From an uncultured Desulfobacterales bacterium (GTDB taxonomy: Bacteria > Desulfobacterota > Desulfobacteria > Desulfobacterales > JAHEIW01), in contig CAMYLV010000006.1 of NCBI GenBank assembly GCA_947259495.1, forward strand, positions 1 through 64,000: a DNA stretch of 64,000 bases, written 5' to 3'. The translations under genes and the position numbers were made by a program. Positions within the stretch are counted from its first letter, which is position 1, and the number at the start of each line of letters is the position of its first letter. Shown here in pieces: positions 17,263-25,674 of this stretch. The notes beneath the pieces are model-generated. The model did no database searches. It had not been told where the DNA came from and worked only from the letters and a program-made list of their open reading frames with translations.

Positions 17263-18640
17263 TTTAAAAAATTCGTTATTATTTCGCCTGACGATTCTGT
17301 ATGCGGTGGCATTTACGGTTCTGGCGGCAATCGGTTTTCTAATCTTTTATTACCGGATTTATGCCGTCACCATGGAACGCCTGGATTTCGAGTTACTGGA
17401 AAAAACCGGAAGATTCACTGCCCTGATGAAAGATGCCGGCCTGGAGGGCGTCCGGCCTGCAATTGCCGATGAGGCGGCATCCGAAGATCCGCAAGAAGAC
17501 TTTTACCGTCTGTCTAATTTCAAAGGGGATGTCCTTTTTAGCACTGATATGTCCTTCTGGGGCAGTATTGATCAACAGAGCCAGTTACAAAAAATGCAAA
17601 ATGACGGCGTGACCGATTTGATCCAAACCATAAAGTTCGCCGAGCGCGACGACAAGGCCCGCACGGTGACGTCCATAATAGGTCCGGATAGCGTCTTGCA
17701 GATCGGGGAAAGCCTTGAAGAGGTAGACGAGTATCTGGATATTTTCCTGCAATTGTTTTCAATATTGATTGTCAGCTTGATTCTCGCGTCCACGATCATC
17801 GGCTGGTTGCTGGCCCGGCGGGCCACAATCGACATGCAAGAAGTAACTGAAACCGCTGAAGAAATATCAAAGGGCGCTTATGATCGACGGGTTCAGATCA
17901 AAGCTCGCTACAGGGAGATCGAACGGCTGGGCGCAACGTTTAACCGCATGCTGGATCGCATCCAGAGTTTGCTGAATTCAATGAAAGAAATTAACGATAA
18001 TATCGCCCACGATTTAAGAAGCCCCCTGGCCAGAATTCGCGGTATCGCCGAAATGAGTCTGCTCAAAGAAAAATCGGTTGACGCTTACAAAGAAATGGCT
18101 GTCAACACCATTGAGGAATGCGATTCGTTGATTGGCATGATCAATACCATGCTGGACATCACCGAAGCTGAAGCCGGTGTCAATGGTGTCGAAACAGAAA
18201 AATTTGAGCTGGTGGAACTTCTCCGCGAGGCCTGTGAACTTTTCCGCCCCATCGCTGAAGCTAAAAAGATACATCTGCAAACAGACCTGCCGGAATCCCT
18301 GACGGTGACCAGCGATCGCAAAAAAATGCAGCGGATCGTGACGAACATTCTGGAAAACGCCATCAAATACACCCCCGCAGACGGAGCGGTTACGGTCTCC
18401 GCCGCAGCACAAAACGGCGAGCTTCGAATCGAGTTTGCAGACACCGGGACCGGGATTTCCGCAAACGACCTGCCGCATATCTTTGAGCGCTTTTATCGTT
18501 GCGATCGCAGCCGGTCTCAGGGTGGTGTGGGCCTGGGCCTCAGCCTGGTCAAGGCCTATACCGAATCGATAAACGGCACGGTTCATGTCGAAAGCGCCCT
18601 CGATCAGGGCAGCCGTTTTGCCCTGGTATTTGAGTCCTGA
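17240..18640 (+). CDS. Membrane sensor histidine kinase, partner of the OmpR-type regulator
   Basis: The 466-residue protein has two membrane segments (about residues 15-38 and 170-192), a periplasmic domain between them, a HAMP domain, a HisKA domain with the phospho-acceptor in NIAHDLRSPL (about His257) and a HATPase domain with N box (NILENAIKYT), ADTGTG and GVGLGLS. It fits the CusS-like class. I chose ATG 17240, preceded by GGGGTG, over the GTG at 17231; both overlap the end of the regulator gene. Autophosphorylation and transfer to the upstream regulator is expected. Confidence 0.9.
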   Translation: MFLRKLHDLKNSLLFRLTILYAVAFTVLAAIGFLIFYYRIYAVTMERLDFELLEKTGRFTALMKDAGLEGVRPAIADEAASEDPQEDFYRLSNFKGDVLFSTDMSFWGSIDQQSQLQKMQNDGVTDLIQTIKFAERDDKARTVTSIIGPDSVLQIGESLEEVDEYLDIFLQLFSILIVSLILASTIIGWLLARRATIDMQEVTETAEEISKGAYDRRVQIKARYREIERLGATFNRMLDRIQSLLNSMKEINDNIAHDLRSPLARIRGIAEMSLLKEKSVDAYKEMAVNTIEECDSLIGMINTMLDITEAEAGVNGVETEKFELVELLREACELFRPIAEAKKIHLQTDLPESLTVTSDRKKMQRIVTNILENAIKYTPADGAVTVSAAAQNGELRIEFADTGTGISANDLPHIFERFYRCDRSRSQGGVGLGLSLVKAYTESINGTVHVESALDQGSRFALVFES

Positions 18641-18718
18641 TCCTTTATTGATTTTACTACCACCACGATTATCTCCTGCCTCTCATTTGCAGTTCACATA
18701 GCCGCTTGATGGTGGTTA

Positions 18719-18817
18719 TATAGGGATTGTTAAAAAAACGTTCCGGTATTTCAGCTTTTTTTCTACAACCCCTTATGCTGCTGTTCCGTATTGGGAACAT
18801 TATTATGGAAAGCGGTG
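18719..18817 (-). repeat. Family 1 repeat, inverted copy
   Basis: Reads TATAGGGATTG ... GGAAAGCGGTG on the plus strand, the reverse of the family-1 element, with the GGGGTTG variant of the large hairpin. It fills part of the 400-bp gap between the kinase gene and the DUF4390 gene; nothing else was recognised in that gap. Confidence 0.85.
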
Positions 18818-19040
18818 AAAATCCTTTCCCGGTCCCTGATAATCCTCTTTCGCAGGCCCGCGAAGCCCCGTCGTCATTCTTTGCCTACATTATCAAATAA
18901 TAACTTTGGCGTAATCTTCCGGTAAAAATTGTTGATTATACTCGATGTCCAGAGTCGGTGGTTGTTTTCAAGTGGTTCCTGAAAACGATTCTATGAACCC
19001 CGAAATCGACAACGGATTTTCTTACTACCGAGGTAACCGG

Positions 19041-19673
19041 ATGGATTTTATCATCGCCAATGCAGCCAAGATAACTTCACAAAGTCGTTCCTCTTCGCGC
19101 CGGTCCGGCTCATTGAAGTTTGGAAACAGGCGCTTAAAAATTCTGCGCCGCTTTTGGATGACGTGCGGCATCATTTTCCTTGCAACCGCTTTGACAACTG
19201 CGCTGGGCGCTGAGGTCAATGATCTGGTCATCAACAGTTCCCGGGACCATCTGATTTTATCCGTCAAAATCCGCGATGGTATCACCGGAGAAGTCAATGC
19301 GTCGCCGGCGGCGGACGTATCGGCCACCATTATTTTTTCGATTGCCCTCTATGAGGTCAAACCCTTCTGGTTCAATAAAAAAATTGTGCACCACACGGCA
19401 ACCAACACCATTGAGCACCGCCCCGAAAAAAATGAATACCGTCTGCTGCGTTCCTGGGACAGCGGACCGCCGTTGGAGGTTGACTCCTTAAATCTGGCCC
19501 GACTGCTGATGGCTGAAGTCAACAATCTGAAATTGATGCCGCTGACCGGGCTCGAAAAGGGCCGCTCTTACCAGATCCGGGTGCGGGCCGTCTGCCAGGA
19601 CAAGAACGCCTTTATTTTCAGTCCGTCGGAGTGCTCTAAAACCGACTGGCACACCGTGGATTTCACTTTTTAG
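19041..19673 (+). CDS. DUF4390 family secreted protein
   Basis: The 210-residue product has a basic N-terminus, a hydrophobic signal segment (TCGIIFLATALTTA) ending near ALGA, and a domain with LVINSSRDHLILSVKI, a central FSIALYEVKPFW and RLLRSWD, which match DUF4390 proteins. Their function is unknown; they are often found near NtrY-type kinases, and here a different two-component pair lies upstream. I take the ATG at 19041, preceded by GAGG, over an in-frame start at 18945 that has no ribosome site. An internal Met before the signal segment is another option. Confidence 0.75.
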   Translation: MDFIIANAAKITSQSRSSSRRSGSLKFGNRRLKILRRFWMTCGIIFLATALTTALGAEVNDLVINSSRDHLILSVKIRDGITGEVNASPAADVSATIIFSIALYEVKPFWFNKKIVHHTATNTIEHRPEKNEYRLLRSWDSGPPLEVDSLNLARLLMAEVNNLKLMPLTGLEKGRSYQIRVRAVCQDKNAFIFSPSECSKTDWHTVDFTF

Positions 19674-19720
19674 CCGATTATGCAGGCCGGATGAATTTAG
19701 CCTGCTGGATCATCATTAGT

Positions 19721-19859
19721 TTCCATCCGGAAATGGCCCTTTTTCCGATGAGCTGCGTTCTCCGCGTGTTTCAGCCCTCGACGTACTCTAAGTACGCCTC
19801 AAGCTGAAACTCTTGTGCGGCCTTGCTCATCGAAAAAATTACTCATTTCCGAATTGGAA
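19721..19859. repeat. Long imperfect palindrome (~139 bp)
   Basis: TTCCATCCGGAAATG at 19721-19735 pairs with CATTTCCGAATTGGAA at 19844-19859. Inside, TTTTCCGATGAG pairs with GCTCATCGAAAAA, and GTTTCAG with GCTGAAAC, around a GTACTCTAAGTAC centre. It occupies most of the 300-bp gap between two plus-strand genes and could form one long hairpin in RNA or single-stranded DNA. It has no coding capacity. Confidence 0.85.
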
Positions 19860-19977
19860 GCCGACTAGTGCTCTCCTTTGGAAATATAAATTTTCGGATA
19901 TGCACTAATTAAGTTTCTATTAACCCGGGCGCTTTTCGATTACGAAGCACCCACAAATACCACACAAGGAGGAAATT

Positions 19978-20769
19978 ATGTTATCAGCAAAGGTTAGCGA
20001 AAAATCAAAGAGAATGAGGAAACACATGCGGTTGTTGACGATTATTCTGTTAACAGCAGTCGCTGTGTTCTTTACGATGGGCGAATCTGCACTGGCAAAG
20101 GGATGGAAGAAAAAGGCGGAGAAACTCGACCCTGTCAAAGTGTTCATTGAGTGGAATTCAGAGGATTCCGATCACGGCATCCAATTCTTCTGGGATTCCG
20201 ATGGTTTCACGCGGATGATGGTCTTCAATGAAAGCGGGAAAAAGGTTCTGGACATCACAACCAAAAATGGCGTTAAAGACCAGGGACTCACCGAGACTGC
20301 CATCGAGAGCGTCGAGCCGCCCGAGAGCGAACAGACGAGGGATCAGTTCTTTGAACGTTTTCCGGAGGGATGGTACCATTTTTGGGGTCGATCGAGCGAA
20401 GGCAGCTGGTTGTACGGAAAGGCATATTTTTCGCACGACATTCTGGAACCTGCCGTATTGGATCTTGATGATTTCTTCCCGGACGGTGAAATCAAATGGA
20501 CCAAGCCTGAATCTGATGATGAGACCGGGGAGTCTCTGGAAGTTGTCGGCTATGAAATTGTGATTGAACTGGTACTTGCCGATGAGCGCGTGTACAAGGA
20601 GACCACCACACTTCCGGCCGGAACGAGAGGATACGTCGTTTCAGAAACATTCATGGAACTGATTGACAATCCCCCTGGGGAAATTGATGAGCTGAAAGTC
20701 GAGATCTTAGCAGAGGAGCCAACCGGAAACAAGACCATCAGCGAGGAAGAAGTGGAATTGGAGGATTAG
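19978..20769 (+). CDS. Secreted protein of unknown function
   Basis: The 263-residue product has a basic start, a hydrophobic segment at residues 18-36 and a likely signal cleavage after ALA (near residue 40). The mature part is acidic, with no cysteines and no membrane segment, and contains many Trp/Phe residues (EWNSE, FFWDSDGF, GWYHFWGR) and an Ig-like beta pattern in the second half (VVGYEIVIELVLADERVYKE). I do not recognise the family. AAGGAGGAAATT precedes the ATG. A strong hairpin follows the stop, so it is a single-gene transcript. Confidence 0.8.
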   Translation: MLSAKVSEKSKRMRKHMRLLTIILLTAVAVFFTMGESALAKGWKKKAEKLDPVKVFIEWNSEDSDHGIQFFWDSDGFTRMMVFNESGKKVLDITTKNGVKDQGLTETAIESVEPPESEQTRDQFFERFPEGWYHFWGRSSEGSWLYGKAYFSHDILEPAVLDLDDFFPDGEIKWTKPESDDETGESLEVVGYEIVIELVLADERVYKETTTLPAGTRGYVVSETFMELIDNPPGEIDELKVEILAEEPTGNKTISEEEVELED

Positions 20770-20797
20770 ACGCAACTGTAAACTGCATATAATCAAC

Positions 20798-20851
20798 GGG
20801 CTCCATTCGCAACTTACGTTTTGGCACTGTTGAGGCGAATGGAGCCCTCTT
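20798..20851 (+). terminator. Terminator hairpin after the secreted protein gene
   Basis: GGGCTCCATTCGC (20798-20810) pairs perfectly with GCGAATGGAGCCC (20835-20847), a 13-bp stem with a 24-nt loop, followed by TCTT. It lies 28 bases after the stop codon. Confidence 0.75.
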
Positions 20852-20918
20852 ACTTTATGCAGCTGTTCATTCAACGCGAAACCGCCGATAGCAACTGCAA
20901 GACCGCCATCAAAAAATT

Positions 20919-21116
20919 AGAACCTATCTGAAGAATAGTAGATTACGTCCCCCGCTTGAAAGCGGGATTTCACATCCGATCTTAAGAAGTTAGGGTATTC
21001 AACATAGCGCGGCGCAAACCGATTCAAAAGTGGAGCATACACGTTAGTATTCGAGCATTTTGAATCGGTTTGTAACACAGCCCTTGGGCGTTAGATGCAT
21101 TTTTAAGATAGGTTCT
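20919..21116. repeat. Family 2 structured repeat, full-length copy with terminal inverted repeats
   Basis: The element is bounded by AGAACCTATCT (20919-20929) and AGATAGGTTCT (21106-21116). Inside is a 14-bp perfect stem, AAACCGATTCAAAA (21016-21029) against TTTTGAATCGGTTT (21058-21071), with the conserved 28-nt apex. The right end overlaps the stop codon of the glutaredoxin-thioredoxin reductase gene. The ends and lack of coding capacity are MITE-like. Confidence 0.8.
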
Positions 21117-22356
21117 ACATTCCCTTTAAATACTCCCTGATCATCAGCGCGGCGCTGCCGCCCTCGCCGGCGGCGCTGACCACCTGTTTGGTGCTTTTGT
21201 CGCGCACGTCCCCGGCGGCAAAGATGCCCGGGACGCTGGTTTCCAGCAGCAGGGGGTCGCGCTTCTCGAAGCCGGTTGGTCGCTTTTCCTGATGCAGCAG
21301 GGCATGGCCGGTGACAATGAACCCCCATTCGTCCAGTAAAATGCCGCTGTCGGCCAGAAAACCCGTGTTGGGCACCAGGCCGATAAAAATAAAGACCCCG
21401 TCCACCGGCATTTCCTGCTCTTCACCGCTCTGGTTGTTGCGGACCCCCAGCCGGTTGAGCTTTGCATCCTGGCCCATAAATTCTTTGACTTCGGTGTGCC
21501 AGTGCACCGCAATTTGCGGATGGCTCAAAACTTTTTCCTGAATGATCCGGGTGGCCTTGAATTCGCCGTCCCGCACCAGGATGGTCACCTTTTCGGCAAA
21601 TTTGGTCAGCAGCAGGCTTTCTTCGGTGGCGCTGTTGCCGCCGCCGATCACCGCCACGTGCTTGCCCTTGTAGAAAGGCCCGTCGCAGGTTGCGCAAAAA
21701 TGAACCCCGGCACCGATGTACTCGTTTTCGCCCGTCACGTTCAGCCGTTTGTAGCGACTGCCGGTGGCAATCAACAGCGTGTCGGAACTGTACCGGCTGC
21801 CGTCTTCGGTTGTGACGCAGTGGTAATTGTCGGGGCTCTGAACGGCGGCAATCTGCTGGGCCTGCAGCAGCTCCACACCGAAGCGTTCAGCCTGTCGGCG
21901 CAGGCGCTCGGAGAAGTCGATTCCGGTAACGCCATCCGGAAACCCGGGCATGTTATCCAGTTTTTCGGTCCCGGCGGCCTGTCCGCCGAAGGCGGCACGT
22001 TCGATCACCAGGGTGTCGATGGCTTCGCGGGCCGTATAAAGGGCGGCCGTCAGTCCGGCGGGACCGCCGCCTAAAACGATCAGGTCGTAATGGCTGCGGG
22101 CGGCTTTGGTTTTCAGCCCCAGTTTGGCGGCCAGCTCCGCATTGCTGGGCTCCACCAGAAAAGAGCCGTCGGCAAAGGTAATTGTCGGGATGATCCGTTT
22201 GCCGTCGTTTTTTTCGATCACGAACGCTTCGGACTGCGGGTCCTGTTCAATATCCACCCAGTTGTAGGGGATCTGGTGTTCGCCCAGAAACTGCTTGCTG
22301 CGCCGGCAGTCCGGACACCAGTGGGCACCGTATACAGTAATTTCCGCATTATTCAT
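21115..22356 (-). CDS. Glutaredoxin-thioredoxin reductase fusion protein
   Basis: Residues 1-80 are a glutaredoxin-like domain with CPDC (Cys14, Cys17) and a cis-Pro (IIPT). Residues 88-413 are a low-molecular-weight thioredoxin reductase with FAD motif GGGPAG (96-101), redox-active CATC (221-224), a second nucleotide motif GGGNSA and the C-terminal GDVRD. The fusion would pass electrons from NAD(P)H through FAD to its own glutaredoxin domain, giving a self-contained thiol reductase. Its second nucleotide-binding region lacks the usual HRR(D/S)xxR arginines (it reads LVRDGEFKATRI), so the NADPH preference is open. AAGGAG precedes the ATG. The stop codon lies in the end of a family-2 repeat. 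Confidence 0.92.
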   Translation of the reverse strand: MNNAEITVYGAHWCPDCRRSKQFLGEHQIPYNWVDIEQDPQSEAFVIEKNDGKRIIPTITFADGSFLVEPSNAELAAKLGLKTKAARSHYDLIVLGGGPAGLTAALYTAREAIDTLVIERAAFGGQAAGTEKLDNMPGFPDGVTGIDFSERLRRQAERFGVELLQAQQIAAVQSPDNYHCVTTEDGSRYSSDTLLIATGSRYKRLNVTGENEYIGAGVHFCATCDGPFYKGKHVAVIGGGNSATEESLLLTKFAEKVTILVRDGEFKATRIIQEKVLSHPQIAVHWHTEVKEFMGQDAKLNRLGVRNNQSGEEQEMPVDGVFIFIGLVPNTGFLADSGILLDEWGFIVTGHALLHQEKRPTGFEKRDPLLLETSVPGIFAAGDVRDKSTKQVVSAAGEGGSAALMIREYLKGM

Positions 22357-22539
22357 CTTTTTATCTCCTTATCTTGGCAGTACTTTTGGGTATGATGGTT
22401 AATCTAAGGAAATTTAAATACTTGTAAAAAATCTTTCTCTGAATATTACAACTTACAAACGCATCAAAATAGTGTGTGTAGATTTGTGTCTGAAACCTTT
22501 TGAACACTGTAATTAGGGACTGTAATAACTAATAAAAGC

Positions 22540-22740
22540 AGTCTTAAAAATAGCAGATCACGTCCAAGGGCAAAACGCAAACCGATTCGAAAACGGAGTA
22601 TACACGCTAGTATTCGAGTATTTCGAATCGGTTTGATGCACACCTTAATATTCATAAAAATAGGTGTGTAATCCCGTTCTCTCGGGGAAACACAGCCATT
22701 GGGCGCCTGTCCGCCGCAGGCGGAATAGATGCATTTTAGA
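22540..22740. repeat. Family 2 structured repeat, expanded copy
   Basis: AAACCGATTCGAAA (22579-22592) pairs with TTTCGAATCGGTTT (22621-22634) around the 28-nt apex. Compared with the copy at 20919-21116, the right flank carries extra hairpins: CACACCT...AGGTGTG at 22640-22668 and GCCTGTCCGCCGCAGGC near 22705-22722. It fills the gap between the thioredoxin reductase fusion and the lipoprotein gene. Confidence 0.7.
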
Positions 22741-22750
22741 GGCTGCTTTT

Positions 22751-23167
22751 CTATTTTTCCAATTCCGCTATCCTATCCGCCTGCTCAGCCACCCGAATCA
22801 TCCACTGGCTGTCATCTTTCAGATGGATTTCCGCCAGCTGGTTGAACTCCTTTGCCTGATCCGCGAAGCCTTTCATCAGCCAGGCCTCGGAAAGATAATA
22901 GTAATTCTGGCCGTTGCCGGGATGGAGGCTAACGGCCTGTTCCAATACCCGGATGGCCCGATCCGGCCGGCGGTCCTCCACCAGGCGGCGCCCCTGGTCG
23001 GTCAATTGCAAAGAGGCTGCAACGCGCGGGTTATCTTCAGCCGCTTCTGCAGATGTCGTTGTTTCCTCAGCTTCAGAGGGATATCCTTCTAAGGGCGGTT
23101 TTGGACATCCAACCAGCAATGCGGCCAGCAGAGCCAGGCAGATGATTTGCATGGCTTTAATCGTCAT
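22751..23167 (-). CDS. TPR-like lipoprotein next to PBP1B
   Basis: The 138-residue product has a signal peptide with lipobox LLVGC (Cys21) and a mature part with a Thr/Glu-rich linker and tetratricopeptide-like helices (AIRVLEQAVSLHPGNGQNYYYLSEAWL). It is thus a likely outer-membrane or periplasm-facing lipoprotein. Its start overlaps the end of the PBP1B-type gene by 11 bases and AGGGGG lies before the ATG, so the two are coupled. In enterobacteria PBP1B needs an outer-membrane lipoprotein (LpoB) and is tuned by the TPR protein CpoB, so a role as a PBP partner is a reasonable inference. Confidence 0.82.
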   Translation of the reverse strand: MTIKAMQIICLALLAALLVGCPKPPLEGYPSEAEETTTSAEAAEDNPRVAASLQLTDQGRRLVEDRRPDRAIRVLEQAVSLHPGNGQNYYYLSEAWLMKGFADQAKEFNQLAEIHLKDDSQWMIRVAEQADRIAELEK

Positions 23168-25451
23168 TGATGAGCCCCCTTACGCCTTTAATTATTTTTC
23201 CGGCGATGCCGTCTTCAGCGTGCAGCGGACAATGCCCGCCCGGCGTGTGGCCTGTCAGAAAATACACCTCCACCGGTTCGGGGCAGCCATCAACCGCCGG
23301 CCGGCCGGTGACCGGGCAAACCAAAATTTTTTCAACTCCCCGCGGGATGTTAAACTGGGTTTCAGATCGGTACTGGGGGATGGCGTTCATCAGGTCGGCC
23401 CAGATCGGTAGTGCCGCGGCTGCGCCGGTGGCCTTAATCGGATCCCCGTTGTCAAACCCCACCCAGACCAGAGCGAGAATATCCGGCGTATAGCCCACAA
23501 ACCAGGCATCTCTAAAATCGTTGGTCGTTCCGGTCTTGCCGGCAACCGGCCAGGTCACACCCCGCCATTGCAGCGAACGGGCGGTGCCTTCCTTGACCAC
23601 ACCCTGCAGCATGCTGTTCATGATGAAAGCTTCGGCCGGCGGTATTATGCGCTCGATATTGAGATGCTGATGCTCGAGGATCCGGTCATTTTCGTCCACA
23701 ACCCCTTTTAAGGATAGCGGAAACGGTTGCACGCCCTCCGCAGCAAATACGCAATAGGCCCGGGCCAGCTCCAGCGGTATGACCTCGAAGGCGCCCAGGG
23801 CCAGCGACGGGTAGGGTTTAAGTGGTGTCGAAAAATGAAATTTTGCGGCTATATCCACAACCCGATCCAGGCCGGTCTTCATGGCCAGGTCGACGGTGGC
23901 CAGATTGTGGGACTTTTTAAGCGCATCCTGCAGACTGACCGTATATTCGGTCACCGGCTCGAAATTCTGGGGATCCCATTGTTTACCGTTGACGGTGTAC
24001 GATTTGGGATCATTTGACAGCAGCGTCGTGGGTGTAAACTGCGCCAGGCTGCTCAGATAGACAATTGGTTTGAATGCACTTCCGGGTTGACGGCGGGCCT
24101 GGGTGATTCGATTAAACTGGCTGACACTGTAATTGCGGCCACCCGCCAGGGCCAGGATATGGCCGGTTTTGGGCTGCATGACAACGACGGCACCCTGTAG
24201 TTTGTCTTCAGGCGCTGTGCGCTGCAGTTCTGGATTTGAACTTTCCAAACCGGCCAGGCCCTTTGTCAAGGCCTCTTCGGCGGCCATTTGAACCTGGGTG
24301 TCCAGGGTGGTGTAAATGGAAAGCCCAAGACTGGATAGGTCTTCCGAACGATACAGGCTGTTCAGCTGTTCGGTCAGGTAATCGATAAAATAGGGTGCTT
24401 TTTTATCGGCTGCCTTAAATCCGACGGCGTTGATGGGTTGCTTGAGCGCGTCTTCAAGTTCGGTTTGCGTAATCCACTCCCAGCGGTGCATGGCCTGCAG
24501 CACTTTGTCCCTGCGGCTCTGGCAGCGCGCCATATTGCGATAGGGAGAATAATTATTGGGCGCTTTGATGAGACCGGCAATTGTGGCGGCTTCAGAAAGC
24601 GTCAGTCGCTTTACCGGCTTACCAAAATAAAAATAAGACGCTTCCCCGATCCCGTTGATGGCAACCGAGCCCTTTTGCCCTAGATAGATCTCATTCAGGT
24701 AAATTTCTAAGATTTCACGCTTGCCGTATCTGAATTCGATGATAACCGCCAGAATAAGTTCTTTTAACTTGCGGATAAACGTTCGCTCCGGTGTCAGAAA
24801 ATAATTTTTGGCCAGCTGCTGGGTTAACGTCGAACCGCCCTGCCGGACGGCGCCGTGGCGCAGATTGGTCATCATGGCACGCAGAATGCCCCGCCAATCG
24901 ACGCCGTGATGCTCAAAAAAACGGTGATCCTCCGCAGCCAATACGGCCTGAATCTGGTGTTCAGGGATCTGCTCAATCGAAATCAGTTGCCGCCGCTCGC
25001 GTTCCTGGCCGAAAAACTGCATGATTTCCTCGGGCTCCAATTCCAGGATCGGAATCGTCTCGCCGTTGTCTTTGCGACGGATTGTTCCGATCCTGTCTTC
25101 GCTGAAGTCGATTTGAGCTAAAAATCCGGTGCGTTCGGTCCAGGGGGTTTTCAGGTCGTTTAAAAAAATATCCAGCGCCTGCGTGCGGATCCGGATTTCA
25201 CCTTTTTGGGAGGGTACGCTGTTCACCCGGCGATACCCTAAATTGGAAAGCGTCGCGCTGAACAGCGATGAGTTCATGCGCTGTCCCGGATATAAAAGCG
25301 TTGTGTCCGAATAGACCGTCGAGGGAATGCTCCAGCGCCGGGTGGAAAAGCGTTTTTCAACCTGGACGGATAGATGCCAGCCGTAAATCGCCAGCGCTAT
25401 CCCCCCTAAAATAAGAATGAGCAGAGTGTATTTTGCGAGTCTTTTTATCAT
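23157..25451 (-). CDS. mrcB: Bifunctional peptidoglycan synthase, PBP1B type
   Basis: The 764-residue class A penicillin-binding protein has an N-terminal membrane anchor (8-26), a UB2H-like domain (about 45-130), a GT51 glycosyltransferase domain with catalytic Glu174 (AAEDHRFFEHHG) and QGGSTLTQQL, and a transpeptidase domain with SxxK Ser458 (GSAFK), SHN (514-516) and KTGTT (639-643). It polymerises and cross-links peptidoglycan at the outer face of the inner membrane. The UB2H region and overall order favour PBP1B over PBP1A. The C-terminal tail has a Cys pair (ILVCPVTGRPAVDGCPEP). The downstream lipoprotein gene overlaps it. Confidence 0.93.
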   Translation of the reverse strand: MIKRLAKYTLLILILGGIALAIYGWHLSVQVEKRFSTRRWSIPSTVYSDTTLLYPGQRMNSSLFSATLSNLGYRRVNSVPSQKGEIRIRTQALDIFLNDLKTPWTERTGFLAQIDFSEDRIGTIRRKDNGETIPILELEPEEIMQFFGQERERRQLISIEQIPEHQIQAVLAAEDHRFFEHHGVDWRGILRAMMTNLRHGAVRQGGSTLTQQLAKNYFLTPERTFIRKLKELILAVIIEFRYGKREILEIYLNEIYLGQKGSVAINGIGEASYFYFGKPVKRLTLSEAATIAGLIKAPNNYSPYRNMARCQSRRDKVLQAMHRWEWITQTELEDALKQPINAVGFKAADKKAPYFIDYLTEQLNSLYRSEDLSSLGLSIYTTLDTQVQMAAEEALTKGLAGLESSNPELQRTAPEDKLQGAVVVMQPKTGHILALAGGRNYSVSQFNRITQARRQPGSAFKPIVYLSSLAQFTPTTLLSNDPKSYTVNGKQWDPQNFEPVTEYTVSLQDALKKSHNLATVDLAMKTGLDRVVDIAAKFHFSTPLKPYPSLALGAFEVIPLELARAYCVFAAEGVQPFPLSLKGVVDENDRILEHQHLNIERIIPPAEAFIMNSMLQGVVKEGTARSLQWRGVTWPVAGKTGTTNDFRDAWFVGYTPDILALVWVGFDNGDPIKATGAAAALPIWADLMNAIPQYRSETQFNIPRGVEKILVCPVTGRPAVDGCPEPVEVYFLTGHTPGGHCPLHAEDGIAGKIIKGVRGLINDD

Positions 25452-25469
25452 TATATTCTTTGGTCAATC

Positions 25470-25612
25470 AAAACCCGAAATTCGAAATCCTAAATACGAA
25501 ACAATATTGAAATCCTAAATTCAAATGCCTAAAACTTTTCAATTTGGGTCATTTGATATTTGAGTTTGTTTCGAGTTTCGATATTCGTATTTCGTGCTTC
25601 CAATCATCTAAT
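25470..25612. repeat. Degenerate palindromic heptad repeat (CGAAATT/AATTTCG type)
   Basis: The left half has CGAAATTCGAAATCC-like units and the right half the reverse type (GTTTCGAGTTTCGATATTCG). Together they make a loose, low-complexity inverted repeat of ~140 bp between the PBP gene start and the MFS transporter gene end. Such sequences are common in intergenic DNA of environmental bacteria. Confidence 0.7.
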
Positions 25613-25674
25613 ATAATACATATTGAACCCCTTGTGGATCCCCAGGCGCAAATTTGTATCGAATCCCTGAGCCT

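Noticed and set aside
21496-22074. 192-codon plus-strand frame
   Set aside because: Shadow of the glutaredoxin-thioredoxin reductase fusion.
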